Positions 44,501 to 57,050 of a stretch of 64,000 nucleotides of DNA are shown one piece after another. Every line of letters begins with the position of its first letter. The stretch's first letter is position 1. Source of the DNA: Akebia trifoliata (taxonomy: Eukaryota; Streptophyta; Magnoliopsida; Ranunculales; Lardizabalaceae); assembly GCA_017979445.1 (NCBI GenBank), contig JADQWC010000447.1, forward strand, positions 1-64,000, written 5' to 3'. Below the pieces are notes generated by a model that saw only the letters and a list, made by a program, of their open reading frames with translations, searched no databases and was not told the DNA's origin. The position numbers were made by a program, and so were the translations under genes.

Positions 44501-47500
44501 TGAACTGTATGACGTGGATCCCCACTTCAAGGTCTGCTGGGTAACAAACTTGATAAAGTAAGATTTGGTGGGTAACAAACTTCATAAAGTAAGGTTCCCT
44601 TGGAGTTGTCAGAACTCCAAGGGATTTTTTGTAATAAAAATGCAACAGTTTGTTATCCACTACAATAAGTTACTCAAGTATGACAGTTCTAAAATGTGTG
44701 AAACTCTAAATCAAATCGTCAACAATCATGATAGAAACAATTGATAGGAAGCCAGGAACCAATATTATCAGGTTTTATTAGCCAACAATGGATTAACACA
44801 CTTTCTATCTTGTAGGGAAAAAATCCACTAGAGCATATGATCAAAGATTCCATAAAATGTGTGAAACTATAAATCAAATAGTCAACAACCATGATAGAAA
44901 TAATTTCCAGGAAGCCAGGAACCAATATTATGAGGTTTTATCAGCCGACAGTGGATTAGTACACTTTCTTGTAGGCCAAAATGTTCTAAAGCATATGACC
45001 CTAAGATTAATTTATTACATTACTTGGATGGCAACGAAAAGATGGAAGACAGTCTACAAAGAGAAAAAAATGCAAAGACCAATTAAAAGAATGAAATTTA
45101 ATAAATGCATACTTGGATGCCATGTTGGGGTTGTGCAACAGCAATGGCTATCATACAACTTGGACACCTCACAACCTTCCCAAAGGGAACCTGCAATACC
45201 ATGCAGAGCATCACGTTCACAGCAGTAGCATGACAGCAAGTAAATTTCTATGATGAAAATGATTTCGGACAAGCAAAAAAAGAAGACAATGCAACTAAAA
45301 TACATTAATCTCGTCGTACCCAACTTTATACAGGATTTTTATTTTTATTTTGACAAATTAAAAGTACGGATACAAATATAGGAAAGAAGCTACCGAGGGA
45401 GAGCCTCACTAAAGAAAGAAAGCAAAACTATACCCACACTTCTCTGAATAAGGATGATCCAAACCTAACATCCTGAACTCAAAAGAATGGATATCCAAAA
45501 ATAAAGCATTTCTTTAAATTTCAGAATCTTATTCTCATTCTGAATTTCTTGGGCTTCACAACTTCTACTTTTTTCCATCATTTCCTAACTGGTCCATAAA
45601 ATAGAAACTCCACACTAACCTCCCCTTAGACTGAAGGCCTTAGAGTTTCAACACAAAAGAAGTTCGTGAAATATTTTAAGCATAATCCAACACATACCAT
45701 AGGCGGTGAAAAAACAGCACCACTACTCCAATATGTAGTTACAATACGCTAGCAGATAGTGAACTGATTTCTCACTTTCAGTATATAGAGGACACATCTA
45801 TTTGACAGAATCTTCCTCTTACTAATAAAGCACTCCACCTTTCGAATTTTGTTTGAGATGCTAAACAAGTGAAGAACTTCCCCTTTGATGGAACTTGCAA
45901 CTTCCATATGAGCCTAAATAAGAATGAGAATTATTTACCTTGTCCCAACAATCATTAATATTACTCCTTAGCCCCAACTTAAGTACATTATATCCCTCTC
46001 AACAATTGTTAACAAAAGCACACTAATATCCATGGTTTCAAAACTCGTCCAAGACTGAGACGTATCGCCCGAGTCATCTCAGTATTAGGCATGGACAAGA
46101 CGGACGGACAAGTCAATGTATCGGACGAGATTTAAAACCCCACGTTCATTTTATCATTATTTTTTAACGAGACGTCTCAAACGTTTGGAAAACTCATCCG
46201 AGATGACTCGGTATCAGGCATGGACGAGACGAGACACGAAACTGAGTTTTAAAACCATGCTAATATTAGACATCTTGAAGACAACGGGAAATTTAACCAC
46301 ATTCCCACTCCCTACCTTGAAATGAATGGCTATGATAAAAGTGTCATGGACCTAGGAAACGTCTTTCAAATCCCACATCTATAAGAGGGAGACACTAAGT
46401 TGTCCCACCAAATATCTTTGCTTCCAAACTTACTAACTATTATTCTTTTCCACAAGCAATCTCTTCTACAATCCAAATCTCACAATCATTTCCCTTGAAG
46501 GCTAGATTTTCTCCTTGGGATGTCTAATCCCCAGACCTTCCTTCTTTTTTTGTTTGCAAATAATCTCCACTATTATACAAGATTGTCAATCATGAGTTGG
46601 TGGACAGAAGTATTGGGATGGAATTGGCAGAAAAGTTAGTTATTCGACTCTTGGAAAGAATCTAATAGAGAAAATAGATATGGCTTGAAGAGGTATTTAC
46701 CTAGGGGTGGTTAAGATGAATTTTCTTGGCAAGCCCACTTTTAATTATGTCCAGAGAGAATGGATCTTATTGATCACTGAATCTCTACTCAAGAGAATCC
46801 TCCAAGATAGGATCTCTTGACACATTACTTAAGAATATCCTTCAAGTAGCCTGACTGATACTATGAAAGAAAAAAAGAAATATTTTTTAAATGCTTTCTC
46901 AACTCCAATAGTTGGAGAGAGTAGTATTTATATGTTTTATTCAACAAAACAATTGTTGTATCAAAACATAATATGTCAAAGATCGTATCTTAGAAAATAT
47001 TCTAAGGAAATAAGTCAAGAGATCTTATCTTGAAGGATTCTCTTAGGTAGGAATTCAATAACACTCAATAATTACAATTGTTGTATAAAAAACGGAATAA
47101 GTCAATGATGTTATCTTAGAAGATATTCTAAAATAATAAGCCAATGATCCAATCTTAGAAGATATTTTAAAATAATGAGTCAAGAGATCTTATCTTGGAG
47201 GATTCTCTTGGGTAAGGATTCAGTGATCGTCTATCTACCCTCTCAAGTTAGGCAGTCTTTCAAGGACGGTGAACTTGTTCTAAAGAATAGAAAACAGTGA
47301 GGAAGTGCGACACTTGGTAAATATATTCACAATTTGATCTATAGATGAGATTAACTAAACATTAAAAGCCCGACTTGCAACTTTTTCCCGCACAAAGTGT
47401 TAATCAATTTCAATATGCTTGGTACATGCATAAAAAACTGGATTAGTTATTACGTAAGTGGCTCCAAGATTGCCATAGCATAGAATAGGCAAGGAGAGAC

Positions 47501-50500
47501 ATCCGAAATACAGAGTTCACATAGAAGAGGATGATTACCACTTTGTGTGGGAACTAGAGACGGTTTTTTGCTTGCGGACACTCCAAGAGATGAGATTTGG
47601 GCCGAGGTAAATGTAAAAGTCACTAGTAGATCGACGATCATCTAGGCAATCAGCTCAATCAACATTAAAAAGAACACCCAAGATAAAGGCGCTTGAAGGG
47701 CAAAGTTGAAGGCTATAGTTAGTTGTATGTTTCAGGTAGCGCAAGATGCATTTAACCGCATTCCAATTATCATCAGAGGGAGTCTACATAAATTGGCATA
47801 CCTTATTGAAAGAGAAGGTAATGTCAGGACGTGCAAGAATAAGGTACCACAACGCGCCAACAACACTTCAATATAGTGTGGGATTAAAGAATTGAGAGCT
47901 AATGAATTTGGAAAGTTTCGCTTAACTACACATGGAAGTATGGATAGGTTTGGCACCATCCATTTCAGTACATTGGAGCAATTCAATTATGTACTTCAGC
48001 TGAGACAGGAACAAACCCATGAAACTTCGGTGAGTCCCAATAACCAAAAACTAATTTAAGTGGCCAAGATCCTTGATGACAAAGGTGGATTGGAGTTGAT
48101 TGATGAGATCCCGAATGCATTCATTGGTAGAACCTGTGATGATATCATCGACATACACGAGCATATAAATGGTAAAGAGGGGTGTACGCTTGATGAATAA
48201 AGAGCTATCTACCTTGGAATCAATAAAATTGACATGTCAAAGGAATGAATTGAGTGGATGATACCAAACCCTTGGTACTTGTTTAAGACCATAGAGTGAC
48301 TTGTGTAGTTGGCAAACATGAGTAGGTACTTAAAGAATTAATAAACCTAAGAAGTTGATTCATATACACCTCATTAAGAATACCATGAAGGAAGGTATTC
48401 TAAACATCCAATTGATAAAGCAACCAACCTTCGGATAAGTCAATACTTAAAGTCGTTCGGATAGTGTAGGACTAAACAACTGGACTGAAGATTTCACAAT
48501 AGTTGATGCCTTTTTGCTGATAAAATTCCTTGACCACAAAAGGAGCTTTGTATCGACCGATAGACCCATCAACTTTTTGTTTCAACAAGAAAACCCATTT
48601 GCAGCCAGCTATATTCATTCTTGAGTTAGATGGTACAAAGCTCTAGGCAAGGTTTAAAATATTGTTTCGTCTCGATGTTTTGGATTTCTAAAATATTGAA
48701 ACGAAATTGAAACATTTCCAAAACATTCGAAACATTTAAATAGGTCTTTCAGATACCCAAGTCAAGGGACTTGTATCAGTTTGAAAATATTGAGATTTTC
48801 TCGAATATTACCTAAACATTGAGGGGGTTGTTTAAATTCGTGAGTCTTTGGGCAAGTTATGTCTTGTAAACACGTTTCTATAGGCTATATTGTATCGGAA
48901 AAAAAAATAATGGAGCGAAGAAGAAGAAGCAACCGACCTTGAACTCCGACGATGACGGTTTAGTAATCAAGTTTATTTCTCTCAAATCTGGATTTTTATC
49001 TCAGATCTAGGTCTTCTCTCTCTCTCTCAAATCTATCTCTCAAATATGGATGTCTCTCTCTCTCTCAAATCTAGATTTTTATCTTAGATCTAGATCTTTT
49101 GAATCTATCTCTCTCAGATATGCATTTCTCATACTCCCTTTCTTCTAGATCTCTTTGATATACGAGAGAAAACGAAAATTTTGAGCCTAAAAATCAATTT
49201 TCTGTTGATAATTTCGATTTCACATGTGTTTCGTTTCACAAAGTTGAAAAATCGAAACGTTTCAGCCGATACAAGCTTAAACGAAGCAATATGTTAAACC
49301 ATGGCTCCAGATACCATTGTGTAGGAGCGCATTAATCTCAGTATCCATAGCAAGCCACCAATTGGGATCAAGATTAGCTTGAGAAAAACATGTGGGTCCA
49401 TCAAAAACATCATCGGGTGGAGGATGTTTAGCGGCAGTGAATGTTTTGGGCTTGAAGAACCCAATTTTGCCTCTGTTAAGCTTAGGGTAAGTAGTGTGTA
49501 CCCGAGCACAAGGTCGTGACGATAATGGTGCCTCAAAGGGAACTGGTGAAGGATCGAAAGAAGGCATAACTGGTAGTGGGGATGGAGGATTAAGAGGGGA
49601 CAAGGGCTAATATCAATGTGGCTCGATGTTGCATGAAGAGGGCCCACAATGGATGGCCAATCATGAGAGTTTTGTGGCAATAAAGTACAAGACGATAGCA
49701 AGGACAGTGATGGGGTAGAGATGGGTAAGGAAGTATGTTGTACCGATGTCTGTAAGTCATTCTTCAAGGCGGCAAGTGGGAAAGACCCTTCATCAAAGAC
49801 AACATGACGAGATATGTATAAACGATTAGTAGGCAAGTGAAGGCAATGATAGCCTTTATGGGAGGAACTAAATCCAAGGAAGACAGATGGAAGGGAAAGA
49901 GACTCAAGCTTGTTAGCATTGTAGGGGTGAAGGTACGGATAGTATGTGCACCCAAAGAAGCGAAGGGTAATGTAGTCAAGTTTGTTTTAAAACAAAACCT
50001 CAAGAGGAGTTTTGTTATGAATAATTAGATAAGGAAGGCAATTCACCAAGTAGCAAGTGGTTTGAAAAACATAGGCCCAATAGGAAAAGACAGCAGAAGC
50101 AGTAGCCATAGGAGTAAGACCTGTCTGGACAATGTATCTTGACAACGTTCTGCTAAGCATTTTGTTGAGAAGTATGAGGGCATGAAAATCAATGCGCAAT
50201 GCCATGGGTGACTAAAAAGGTCTTGAATTTTCAGAATTCCCCTCCATTGTTAGACTAGAAAACTTTTATCTTTCGATCAAGTAAATTTTCGATTTTAGTT
50301 TAAAGCGAGATTAATACCGTTAAAACATCAGATTTATGAGATAAAGGAAAGATCCAAACATATCCGCTAGAGGCATCCATAAAAAGCAAATAATATCGAA
50401 AAACCATCATGAGAAATAAAAAGTGCAGGACCCCAAATGTTGGAAACAATTAATTCTAATGGATATTCATAAAAAGTGGAACTGGAAAGAAATAAAAGTT

Positions 50501-53500
50501 TGTGACTCTTGCTAAGATGACAAGAAGTGCAAAAATTAGACCATTTTGTGCAAATTGGAAGAGAATGAGATGCCACTATAGTCGTAATAGTCTTCATCAT
50601 AGGATGTCTGAGGCGTTGGTGCGACATGTCTAGTGAAATACGTTCACTGATGAGAGCATGAGAAGGGCTATGAGAGGGTGGAGAATCTTAACGGTGTCCT
50701 AAAGAGTAGGGACACCCTTATTCGGCCCTTGAAGAACTACTTTCCCCGTGCATCGGTCCTTGACAACAAAAAAGATGAGTGAAATTATATTAAAAAAACA
50801 TTATTATCCAAGGGAAATTTAGAAATAGACAATAGTTTTGTAGATATATTGGGAACATGAAGAATCTTACCAAAATGAGAAATGGAGAGGTTGGAGACAT
50901 TACCAAATGGGTATGAAGGGAACACAAATAAGAGGTAACATGATTGGTGGCACCATTGTCGAAGTACCAATTGATGTCATTTGAAGCAGGTTGGGCAGCA
51001 ACATTTGGGAAGAAGTTAGAAATTGACAACCCTGATTAACAGGTTCTTGTAGTGTGGTTCTTTCGACTACATAATTGGCAAGAACCTTTCTATAGAAAAG
51101 TTGGATGGGGACATTGTCCTTGATGAATCCATGTGCAGTCAAGTGGAACTCTCCAAGCTTACTGACTCTAAGTTCTCTAATCTAAAACAATATCGAAGTG
51201 GTGTCAGTGTGTTGCAGTACCACACTCTCATGTGCCCTGACATTACCTTTTCTGTCAATAAGGTATATCAATTCTTGTAGAGACTCTCTCTGATGATCAT
51301 TGGAATACGATTAAACGCATCTTACACTACCTCAAACATACAACAATGATTTTTAAATTCGCCCTTCAAGCACATTTACCTTGAGTAATTATTTTTATGC
51401 TGATTGGGTTGGTTGCCTTGATGATCACCGATCTACTAGTGATTTTTTGCATTTACCTTGGCCCAAATCTCATTTCTTGGAGTGCCCACAAGTAAAAAAA
51501 CCGTCTCCCTTTTAGTATTAAATCCAAATATCAAGGAGATGCTATTTCCATGGTTTAAAATGTTGTTTCATCTCAATGTTTCAGGTATTTCAAAAACTGA
51601 AGCGATACCGAAACATTTCTGAAGGATTTTGATACATTCAAAACATTCATATTAAGTCTTTTAGAGGATACCTAGGTCATGGGGTATGTCATTAGTTTGA
51701 AAATACAAGGATTTCTCAAATATTTACTTAAATATAAAATGGGCTTTTTCTAAATCCCTTAAGTCTTTGAAGGCAAACTGAGGTCAAAAGCATATTATCA
51801 GTTTTAAAACACGGGATATTTCGATCAATCTATAATCTTCATCTAAAAAACCAAAAAACAGAGAAGAAGAAGAATAAGATGAAGACGATGAATTAACCAA
51901 ACCTTGAACTTCATCATCGATGATCAGGGTATGTTTTCTTTCTTCTAGATCTCTCTCAATCGTCTGATGCCACAAGTGGATCTCAAAACCCTAGTTTATG
52001 GTGGTAGAGATCAGAAAATAACTTGAGAAACCTTGATAGAAGACAATTCTCCATTGGAAACACTAGATCACAAGAGAAAATGAAAACTTTGGAACCGAAG
52101 AATGTTTCGATTCAATAGATGTATCGTCTCAGAAAGTTGAAAATCCGAGATGTTTCGGCCGACACAAACCGAAATGAAATAAAATTTTAAACCATGACTA
52201 TTGATAGGACAGAATTGACTTGGATTCAGCCTCTTCTAAGTGAACTCGGTATTTCGGATGTCTCCCCTCATGTCTTATGGTGTGAAAATCTTGGAGCCAC
52301 TTACCTAATAGTTAATCCAATTTTTTGTGTACACACTAAGTATATTGAAATTGTTTATCACTTTCCGTGGGGAAAAGTTACAAGTTGGGTTTTTGATGTT
52401 CGATTCATCTCATCTAAAGATTAGATTGCGGATATATTTACCAAGAATCTCAGCTCTCCACAGCTTTCTATTATTCAAAACTAGTTAATCATTCTTGAAA
52501 GACTGACTAACTTGAAGGGATGTATTGGGGATCACCGAATCCCTACCCAATAGAATCCTCTAAGATAAGATCTCTTGACTCATTATTTTAGAATATCTTA
52601 TAAGATAAGATCATTGACTCATTCTTTTAAAATATCTTCTAAGATATGATCATTGAATTATTTTATTTTTGATACAGCAATTGTAATTATTGAGGATTAC
52701 CGAATTCCTACCCAAGAGAATCCTCTAAGATAAGATCTCTTGACTTATTTGCTTAGAATATCTTCTAAGATAAGATCTTTGACTTATTATGTTTTGATAC
52801 AACAATTATAATCCTTCTAATAAAGGAATGTATATTTGTTGAATAAAATATATAAAGACCACTCTCTCCAATTATTGGATTTGGGAAAGCATTATAAAAA
52901 CATCTCTTTCTTTCAAATTCTTTTTTTCTCGAAATGCTTGAATTCAAAAAGCCTATCCTGCAATGGGATTGACCTTTCTTAGATGGAAACATGGACAGGA
53001 TTCTTACTCATGATCATTTCCAAGATAAGAGATTATTGTTCCTAAAACGTGTGCAGAATGGTACACAACTATGGTTTTTGGGCTCCACAAAAGATGGCCT
53101 AGAAATTGAAACTTGAAATACTCATAGGAATCATTCATTCACCAGTTAAAAACTGTACTTGAGGTCCATCAAATATGTGTCTATAGATATGTTCAGCAAG
53201 ATAGTTTTAGGTGTTCTAGGAAGCCAATGGCTAACTTTTTTCATAATGGAGCTTGAAAGTATTATTCCGTATTGGAATAAGCTAACCAAGGTATCTTGTT
53301 CTAGTAAGAAATGAAATGATAAATATGTGAGCTAGAAAATTAACTTACATAATTAATAATTTGTATCTTATAATATAAGCGAAAATTTCCTATAATTAGT
53401 TTTATTTCAAAAGAAAGTCATACTTTAGCTATATTAAGAATTCAAAGTTGGAAACCTCCATCAATGCATGGAAGAGAGAGTTTCGTTTGGAACCTTGTTC

Positions 53501-55124
53501 CCTTTGCAGTCTACTAGACCCTGTGAAAGGAAAGGAATTGGAGAATCTTTGATGGGAAGGAGCAGACACTCCAGGAAATCATCTTTCGTGTGTTGGGTGT
53601 TATTTTCTATTGGTGTAAACAAAACAATGATTCCAAAGAGTTTTCTTTTGAGGACTTCTCGTTTAGGTGGGATTTAGTGTTGTACTTCTTTTGAGGACAC
53701 TTTGTCCTCCATTAATGAAAGTTTAAACTTATCAAAAAACAAAAACGAAAAAAAAAAAAAAAAAAATTCAAAATAGAATAGTGTAACGAGTATCAAGATG
53801 TCTCGTTCCATCAGCTTATCGAAAAATTGGAAGAGACCAAGACAAAGAGTTATGAAGGTTGTTAGGCTTTAAAAAGAATCAAAACTCTCAATTTTTAAAG
53901 AGTTAGAACTTGTGTGTTAGCATCCAATGTCAATAGTTCTTCACATACCTCTTCCCCAGAAGAAACCCCTACTCTACAAACATCATTTATCGTCCTAATA
54001 GCGTCTGAAACTCGCAATGATGCTGCTAACCCCCGAATTAATGATGCATAAATGCCTACATCTGGCCTGGCCCACTTCCATCTCTCAACAGAAGAACCTT
54101 TTTCACTCACACCTGTACATTTATAAATTCCCTCCAATGTCAAAAGTCAAAATACCAGAATATTTGACATAAAAACATTAAAAAGAATAATAATAGAAAT
54201 ATATGAATCAAAATTGTAATGATAATAGGAGCAATTCAAACAAAAAAATCTTAGCAGTTGCACCCAAACTCCAATACTGGCCATAAGAATTTCATACCTT
54301 AGCAATTAAAGCCCTTCAAAAGTCCAAATGTTAACAATGAGCAAAAAGTTCTTACAACAGTCAATTTTTTTTCCATTGAAGTTCAAATGTGGGTAACTTT
54401 ATGTGTATTTTGTTCCTATGTCATGGATTGTTTCTTCATATGTCATGGATTCTTTAAAGAGAATAGGAGAAAATCAAGGCAAATTTAGCAATTAAAGTTT
54501 AAAGCTTACAAAATGGCAATCCACAGTTTAAAAATTAAAGTTCGTCACTCCTCCAAATTTAAACAACTTACATAGTTTACTAGCTGAATTTTAGGAATTC
54601 AAGTTCAAATTCAAACACCCATTGTTAGAAATTAAAATACTAAAAATAAAAACGATACCTTGATCGAAGGTGGATCGCATAGAGGAGAGAATCGATAATG
54701 CCAATTGGGCATTGTTACGGTAGAGCGCGGCAGTTATAATCGAACAGCAATCCGAAGTGCTCACAGTGCCTCCATTTCTTTGAGACTTCTCTGCGATCAT
54801 ATCCAAAGCTTCTTCAGAATCTTTCGCACCCGAAATCCGATTCAGAAACTCTTCATCCAATAAATTTGAAACCGAATTCTCTTTATTTCCATTTTCTCTT
54901 TCGCTTGAAGATGCTTTGATTTTGAAGTTCTTCAAGCGGGACGAACAGGACGGATTGGTTGAGAAACAGAGTTGCTTGAGAGCGAAGATTTCGTTAGTGT
55001 ATCTGCTTAAGAGGAGAATCAAGAGAGAGTTGTTGTAGTTGCGAGAGACTGAAGAAATCTTTGATAGATTTGGAGAAGGATGAGATAGACGAGAAATCCA
55101 AGGAGAACCCAAGTTCAGAGCCAT
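38518..55124 (-). CDS. Predicted organelle protein with PPR-like repeats, zinc-ribbon-like motif, hydrophobic segments and coiled coil (586 aa, 12 exons)
   Basis: Exons: 55124-54659, 54112-53949, 45190-45113, 43657-43578, 42971-42887, 41128-40709, 40146-40039, 39593-39526, 39354-39267, 39182-39114, 39021-38968 and 38598-38518. They total 1761 nt with every phase matching. Residues 1-60 are Ser/Arg/Asn-rich and low in acid, like a transit peptide. About 125-205 hold two PPR-like helical hairpins ([39 protein letters not shown]). Cysteines 219, 222, 240 and 243 form CxxC-x17-CxxC (RCPSC, CSKC). About 292-375 is a soluble domain ([28 protein letters not shown]). Hydrophobic stretches are at about 380-391 and 406-427. 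A coiled coil runs from about 438 to 575, ending EPVPTEQI. An in-frame ATG at 55148 would add 8 residues. I think it is a conserved plant family, but cannot name it or give a function. Intron 2 is about 8.8 kb; intron 11 has a GC donor. Confidence 0.87.
41785..42720. other. Intron 5 segment shared with copy A
   Basis: Repeated in copy A at about 26141-27110 (about 97% alike by eye). It includes an internal two-fold repeat of GTTGGATAGAAGCCATAACT and GTGTGAGATCCCTATT words. It also has a minus-strand ORF with [20 protein letters not shown] that stays open in both copies. The ORF may be a captured gene fragment; I do not recognise it. Confidence 0.5.
44030..44660. repeat. Inverted-repeat element in intron 3
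   Basis: The left end carries GTTGCAATTTTATTACAAAA and TTATCAAGTTTGTTACC. The right end carries the inverted forms (GGTAACAAACTTGATAAAGT, TTTGTAATAAAAATGCAAC). The stretch GTGTTGTTGGGCCCACATGG is repeated in inverse orientation near 63765-63790, so part of the element has another copy at the right edge of the window. Confidence 0.55.
44691..45010. repeat. Two-copy tandem duplication in intron 3 (period about 162 bp)
   Basis: AAAATGTGTGAAACTCTAAA, GGAAGCCAGGAACCAATATT and AGCATATGA recur in order about 162 bp apart, with about 12% differences. The array stops about 100 bp before exon 3. Confidence 0.75.
46031..46259. repeat. 229-bp MITE, second member of the CATG...AAACTCG family
   Basis: Ends CATGGTTTCAAAACTCG and GAGTTTTAAAACCATG. 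Interior words GAGACGTCTC, GAGATGACTCGGTATCAGG and GTATCGGACGAG are shared with 8395-8623, and the length is identical. Confidence 0.7.
46763..51055 (-). mobile_element. Degenerate Ty1/copia retrotransposon in intron 2 (same strand as the gene)
   Basis: Read on the minus strand, the order is copia-like. A protease motif ([12 protein letters not shown]) lies near 50960-50925. Integrase HHCC-type and [12 protein letters not shown] segments lie near 50625-50420, and further integrase to 49760. Reverse transcriptase starts [14 protein letters not shown] near 49390, then a TE insertion, then more RT to about 47730 and RNase H near 47640-47450. A polypurine tract and LTR-like sequence follow below about 47235 (GGATTCTCTTGGGTAAGGAT). 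Stops and frameshifts are frequent, so it is dead. The 5' LTR was not recognised. Confidence 0.8.
48651..49300. mobile_element. 650-bp GGTTTAAAAT MITE nested in the copia reverse transcriptase
   Basis: Ends GGTTTAAAATATTGTTTCGT and GAAGCAATATGTTAAACC are inverted. The interior is rich in GAAACATTT and GAAACGTTTCAG words plus a CT-rich block (49015-49070). It interrupts the copia RT reading frame, so it inserted later. It matches 51552-52192. Confidence 0.7.
51056..52930 (+). mobile_element. Second copia fragment, opposite orientation, with 3' LTR
   Basis: The plus strand encodes RT-end words ([30 protein letters not shown]) from about 51060. After the nested MITE it encodes RNase H ([25 protein letters not shown] then stop, IADIFTKNL), to about 52480. 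GAAGGGATGTATTGGGGATC marks the polypurine tract and LTR start near 52515-52530. LTR words GAATCCTCTAAGATAAGATC match those at 46770-47230. The element lacks its gag, protease and integrase parts. Confidence 0.75.
51552..52192. mobile_element. 641-bp TGGTTTAAAA MITE nested in the plus-strand copia RNase H
   Basis: Ends TGGTTTAAAATGTTGTTTCA and GAAATAAAATTTTAAACCA are inverted. The interior has GAAACATTT and TGTTTCGGCCGA words. It is the same family as 48651-49300, and both sit inside copia coding sequence. Confidence 0.7.
53450..53770 (+). mobile_element. Possible LINE 3' end with poly(A) tail in intron 2
   Basis: The plus strand has decayed coding-like sequence ([16 protein letters not shown] words in shifting frames), then CTCCATTAATGAAAGTTTAA and a 30-base A-rich tail (53738-53767). 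This is typical of 3' ends of plant LINEs. No reverse transcriptase motif survives. Confidence 0.4.
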
Positions 55125-56654
55125 CTGTAAGTAACACTGGAGCTTCAATTCGAGCTTTAATGAAAAAGTATCCAGTTATGGGAGAGCTTTGAATCGAGCT
55201 TTCATGGAGATTCTCGCTCACTCGCTCTAGTGGATTGAAGTTGGCGATGAAGATTAGGAATGAGCGGCTCAAGGACAAAATGAGAGTAACTTCAAATCGC
55301 TTTGTCGAGGATGAGAGATGAATTATTGTGTGCGAATGGTTGTAGAGTACTATTGTGCACCAATCAATTATACCCGTCAAACTACTTTTGAAGAATCTAA
55401 ATAACTGATATTTTTATTGATGATCAACAAAAGAGATAATTATTACATCCATTGATGTCGGAATATAATGCGTCCACCAAATCAAGCCGAACAGGCACAG
55501 AATATGTTGGTGTACTCTTTCTAATTACAAAACTACCCTTTATATTTGACGTGGCAAGCACTGAGGAGTCTACCAGAAAAAATTATGTGTACAAAAAACA
55601 ACTCATCAATAAACACAACAACTTGGATAATGAGAAATAAATGAGGGGAAAGATGGATAAAGATAAAATATGAAATAAACTCATTTGTGAAAATGTAAGG
55701 TAATGTGCATCAAATAACTACTTTGATAATATAAAAAAATCACAAATTTGAATTTATGACCATTTTCAATTATAATTTGGAATAATAATTAGATGAATCG
55801 AATTCATTAAAAAAAAAATTCAAATAACTGTTTTGAAAAAAAAAAAATCATAAAATGGATTTATGGCCATTTTCTTAACTAACGATGATATTGATAATTT
55901 TGCTCCAAGTTCATAGATTTGATATAGACAAGATTGAGTATAGCTTCTTGCCAATCTTAACAATCTCATTAATCTTCATTGACGTCATTGGGATGTATAA
56001 CTTTTGGAGACATGATCTAGTTGTGATCAAATCCATTAATCTAATATGTATCGAGTGTTATTTCATGTTAGATAATTTTTGCAAAATACACAATTTTTAC
56101 AATTTCATTGTGTTAAAAATTCTTAACTTGTGAAAAAAGAAACATACAAAATCTAAATCTATTTAAATATATAATTAATCAGGTATAATTATTTTAAATA
56201 AGATCATTGACACACACACACACAATCATTACTCTCTAACATTATTAATTAATTATATTAAAAGTTGTCGTACATTAATGATTAAACTATAATTTGGATT
56301 CTTCAAAAGTAAAGTTTGGATAAAATATGCTACAATAGATTGAAATTTTTCGAGAATGTTATTCAAACCATAATCAATTCATTGTACACTTGAATTGTCT
56401 AAAATATTATCCACATGAACCCTATAAGTTAGAGCACAAACATTAATTTAAAAAAAAAAAGTAGTGCATAGCATTGCTAACTTTAAATAGGGATTTCCCT
56501 GATATCGTGACATTAAAACATGTCTTCACCTATTAATAATTAACCATTAATTCCTTTATGAAAAAGCATGATTGGATTATTAAAAACTTAACTTATATAG
56601 ATAGAACTATATCTTTTTGAATGTATGATTAATCATTGAAAATGTATTTAAAAT

Positions 56655-57050
56655 AGGGGGTGGTTCATGGGCCATATGTAAAAACAATGGTTTTTCAAAA
56701 TATGAGTTAGAGGTTTTGGATTGAGCTGATTTTTTGTGAGGATGGTCACTATGATGAGAAGATCATCCTCACAAAAAATCAGTTCAATCTAAAATTTCTA
56801 AATCCATCAAAAGTGATTTACAAATTATTGGCAAAATTTGGCAAAAAATTGACGGTCCACATTCTAAATCACTTTTAATAGGGTTAGAAGATTCAGATTA
56901 GACTGATTTTTTTTTTTCTGGATATTCTTCCCATCATAGAGATCATCCTCACAAAAAATCAGCTCAATCCCAAACTTCTAACCCATATTTTGAAATTTTA
57001 TTAATGTTACATTGTTTTTACATATGTTTTTTCATATGTCCCTTGATTTG
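56655..57050. repeat. Foldback family, member 6
   Basis: Two hairpins with GAGCTGATTTTTTGTGAGGA and its mirror ATCATCCTCACAAAAAATCA, and a spacer GGCAAAAAATTGACGGTCCA. Outer arms ATGGGCCATATG and CATATGTCCC lie near the ends. It belongs to a subfamily shared with 61050-61405. Confidence 0.7.

Noticed and set aside
45340..45950. Possible minus-strand LINE remnant next to exon 3
   Set aside because: A few LINE-like words appear, but no reverse transcriptase motif or clear poly(A) tail, so the call is not supported.
48651..49300. CT-rich and GAAAC-rich sequence considered as an exon of the 586-aa gene
   Set aside because: It has inverted ends, matches another element at 51552-52192 and interrupts copia coding sequence, so it is a transposon.
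49837..50028. Basic plus-strand ORF opposite the copia integrase
   Set aside because: It is an antisense shadow of integrase coding sequence on the minus strand.
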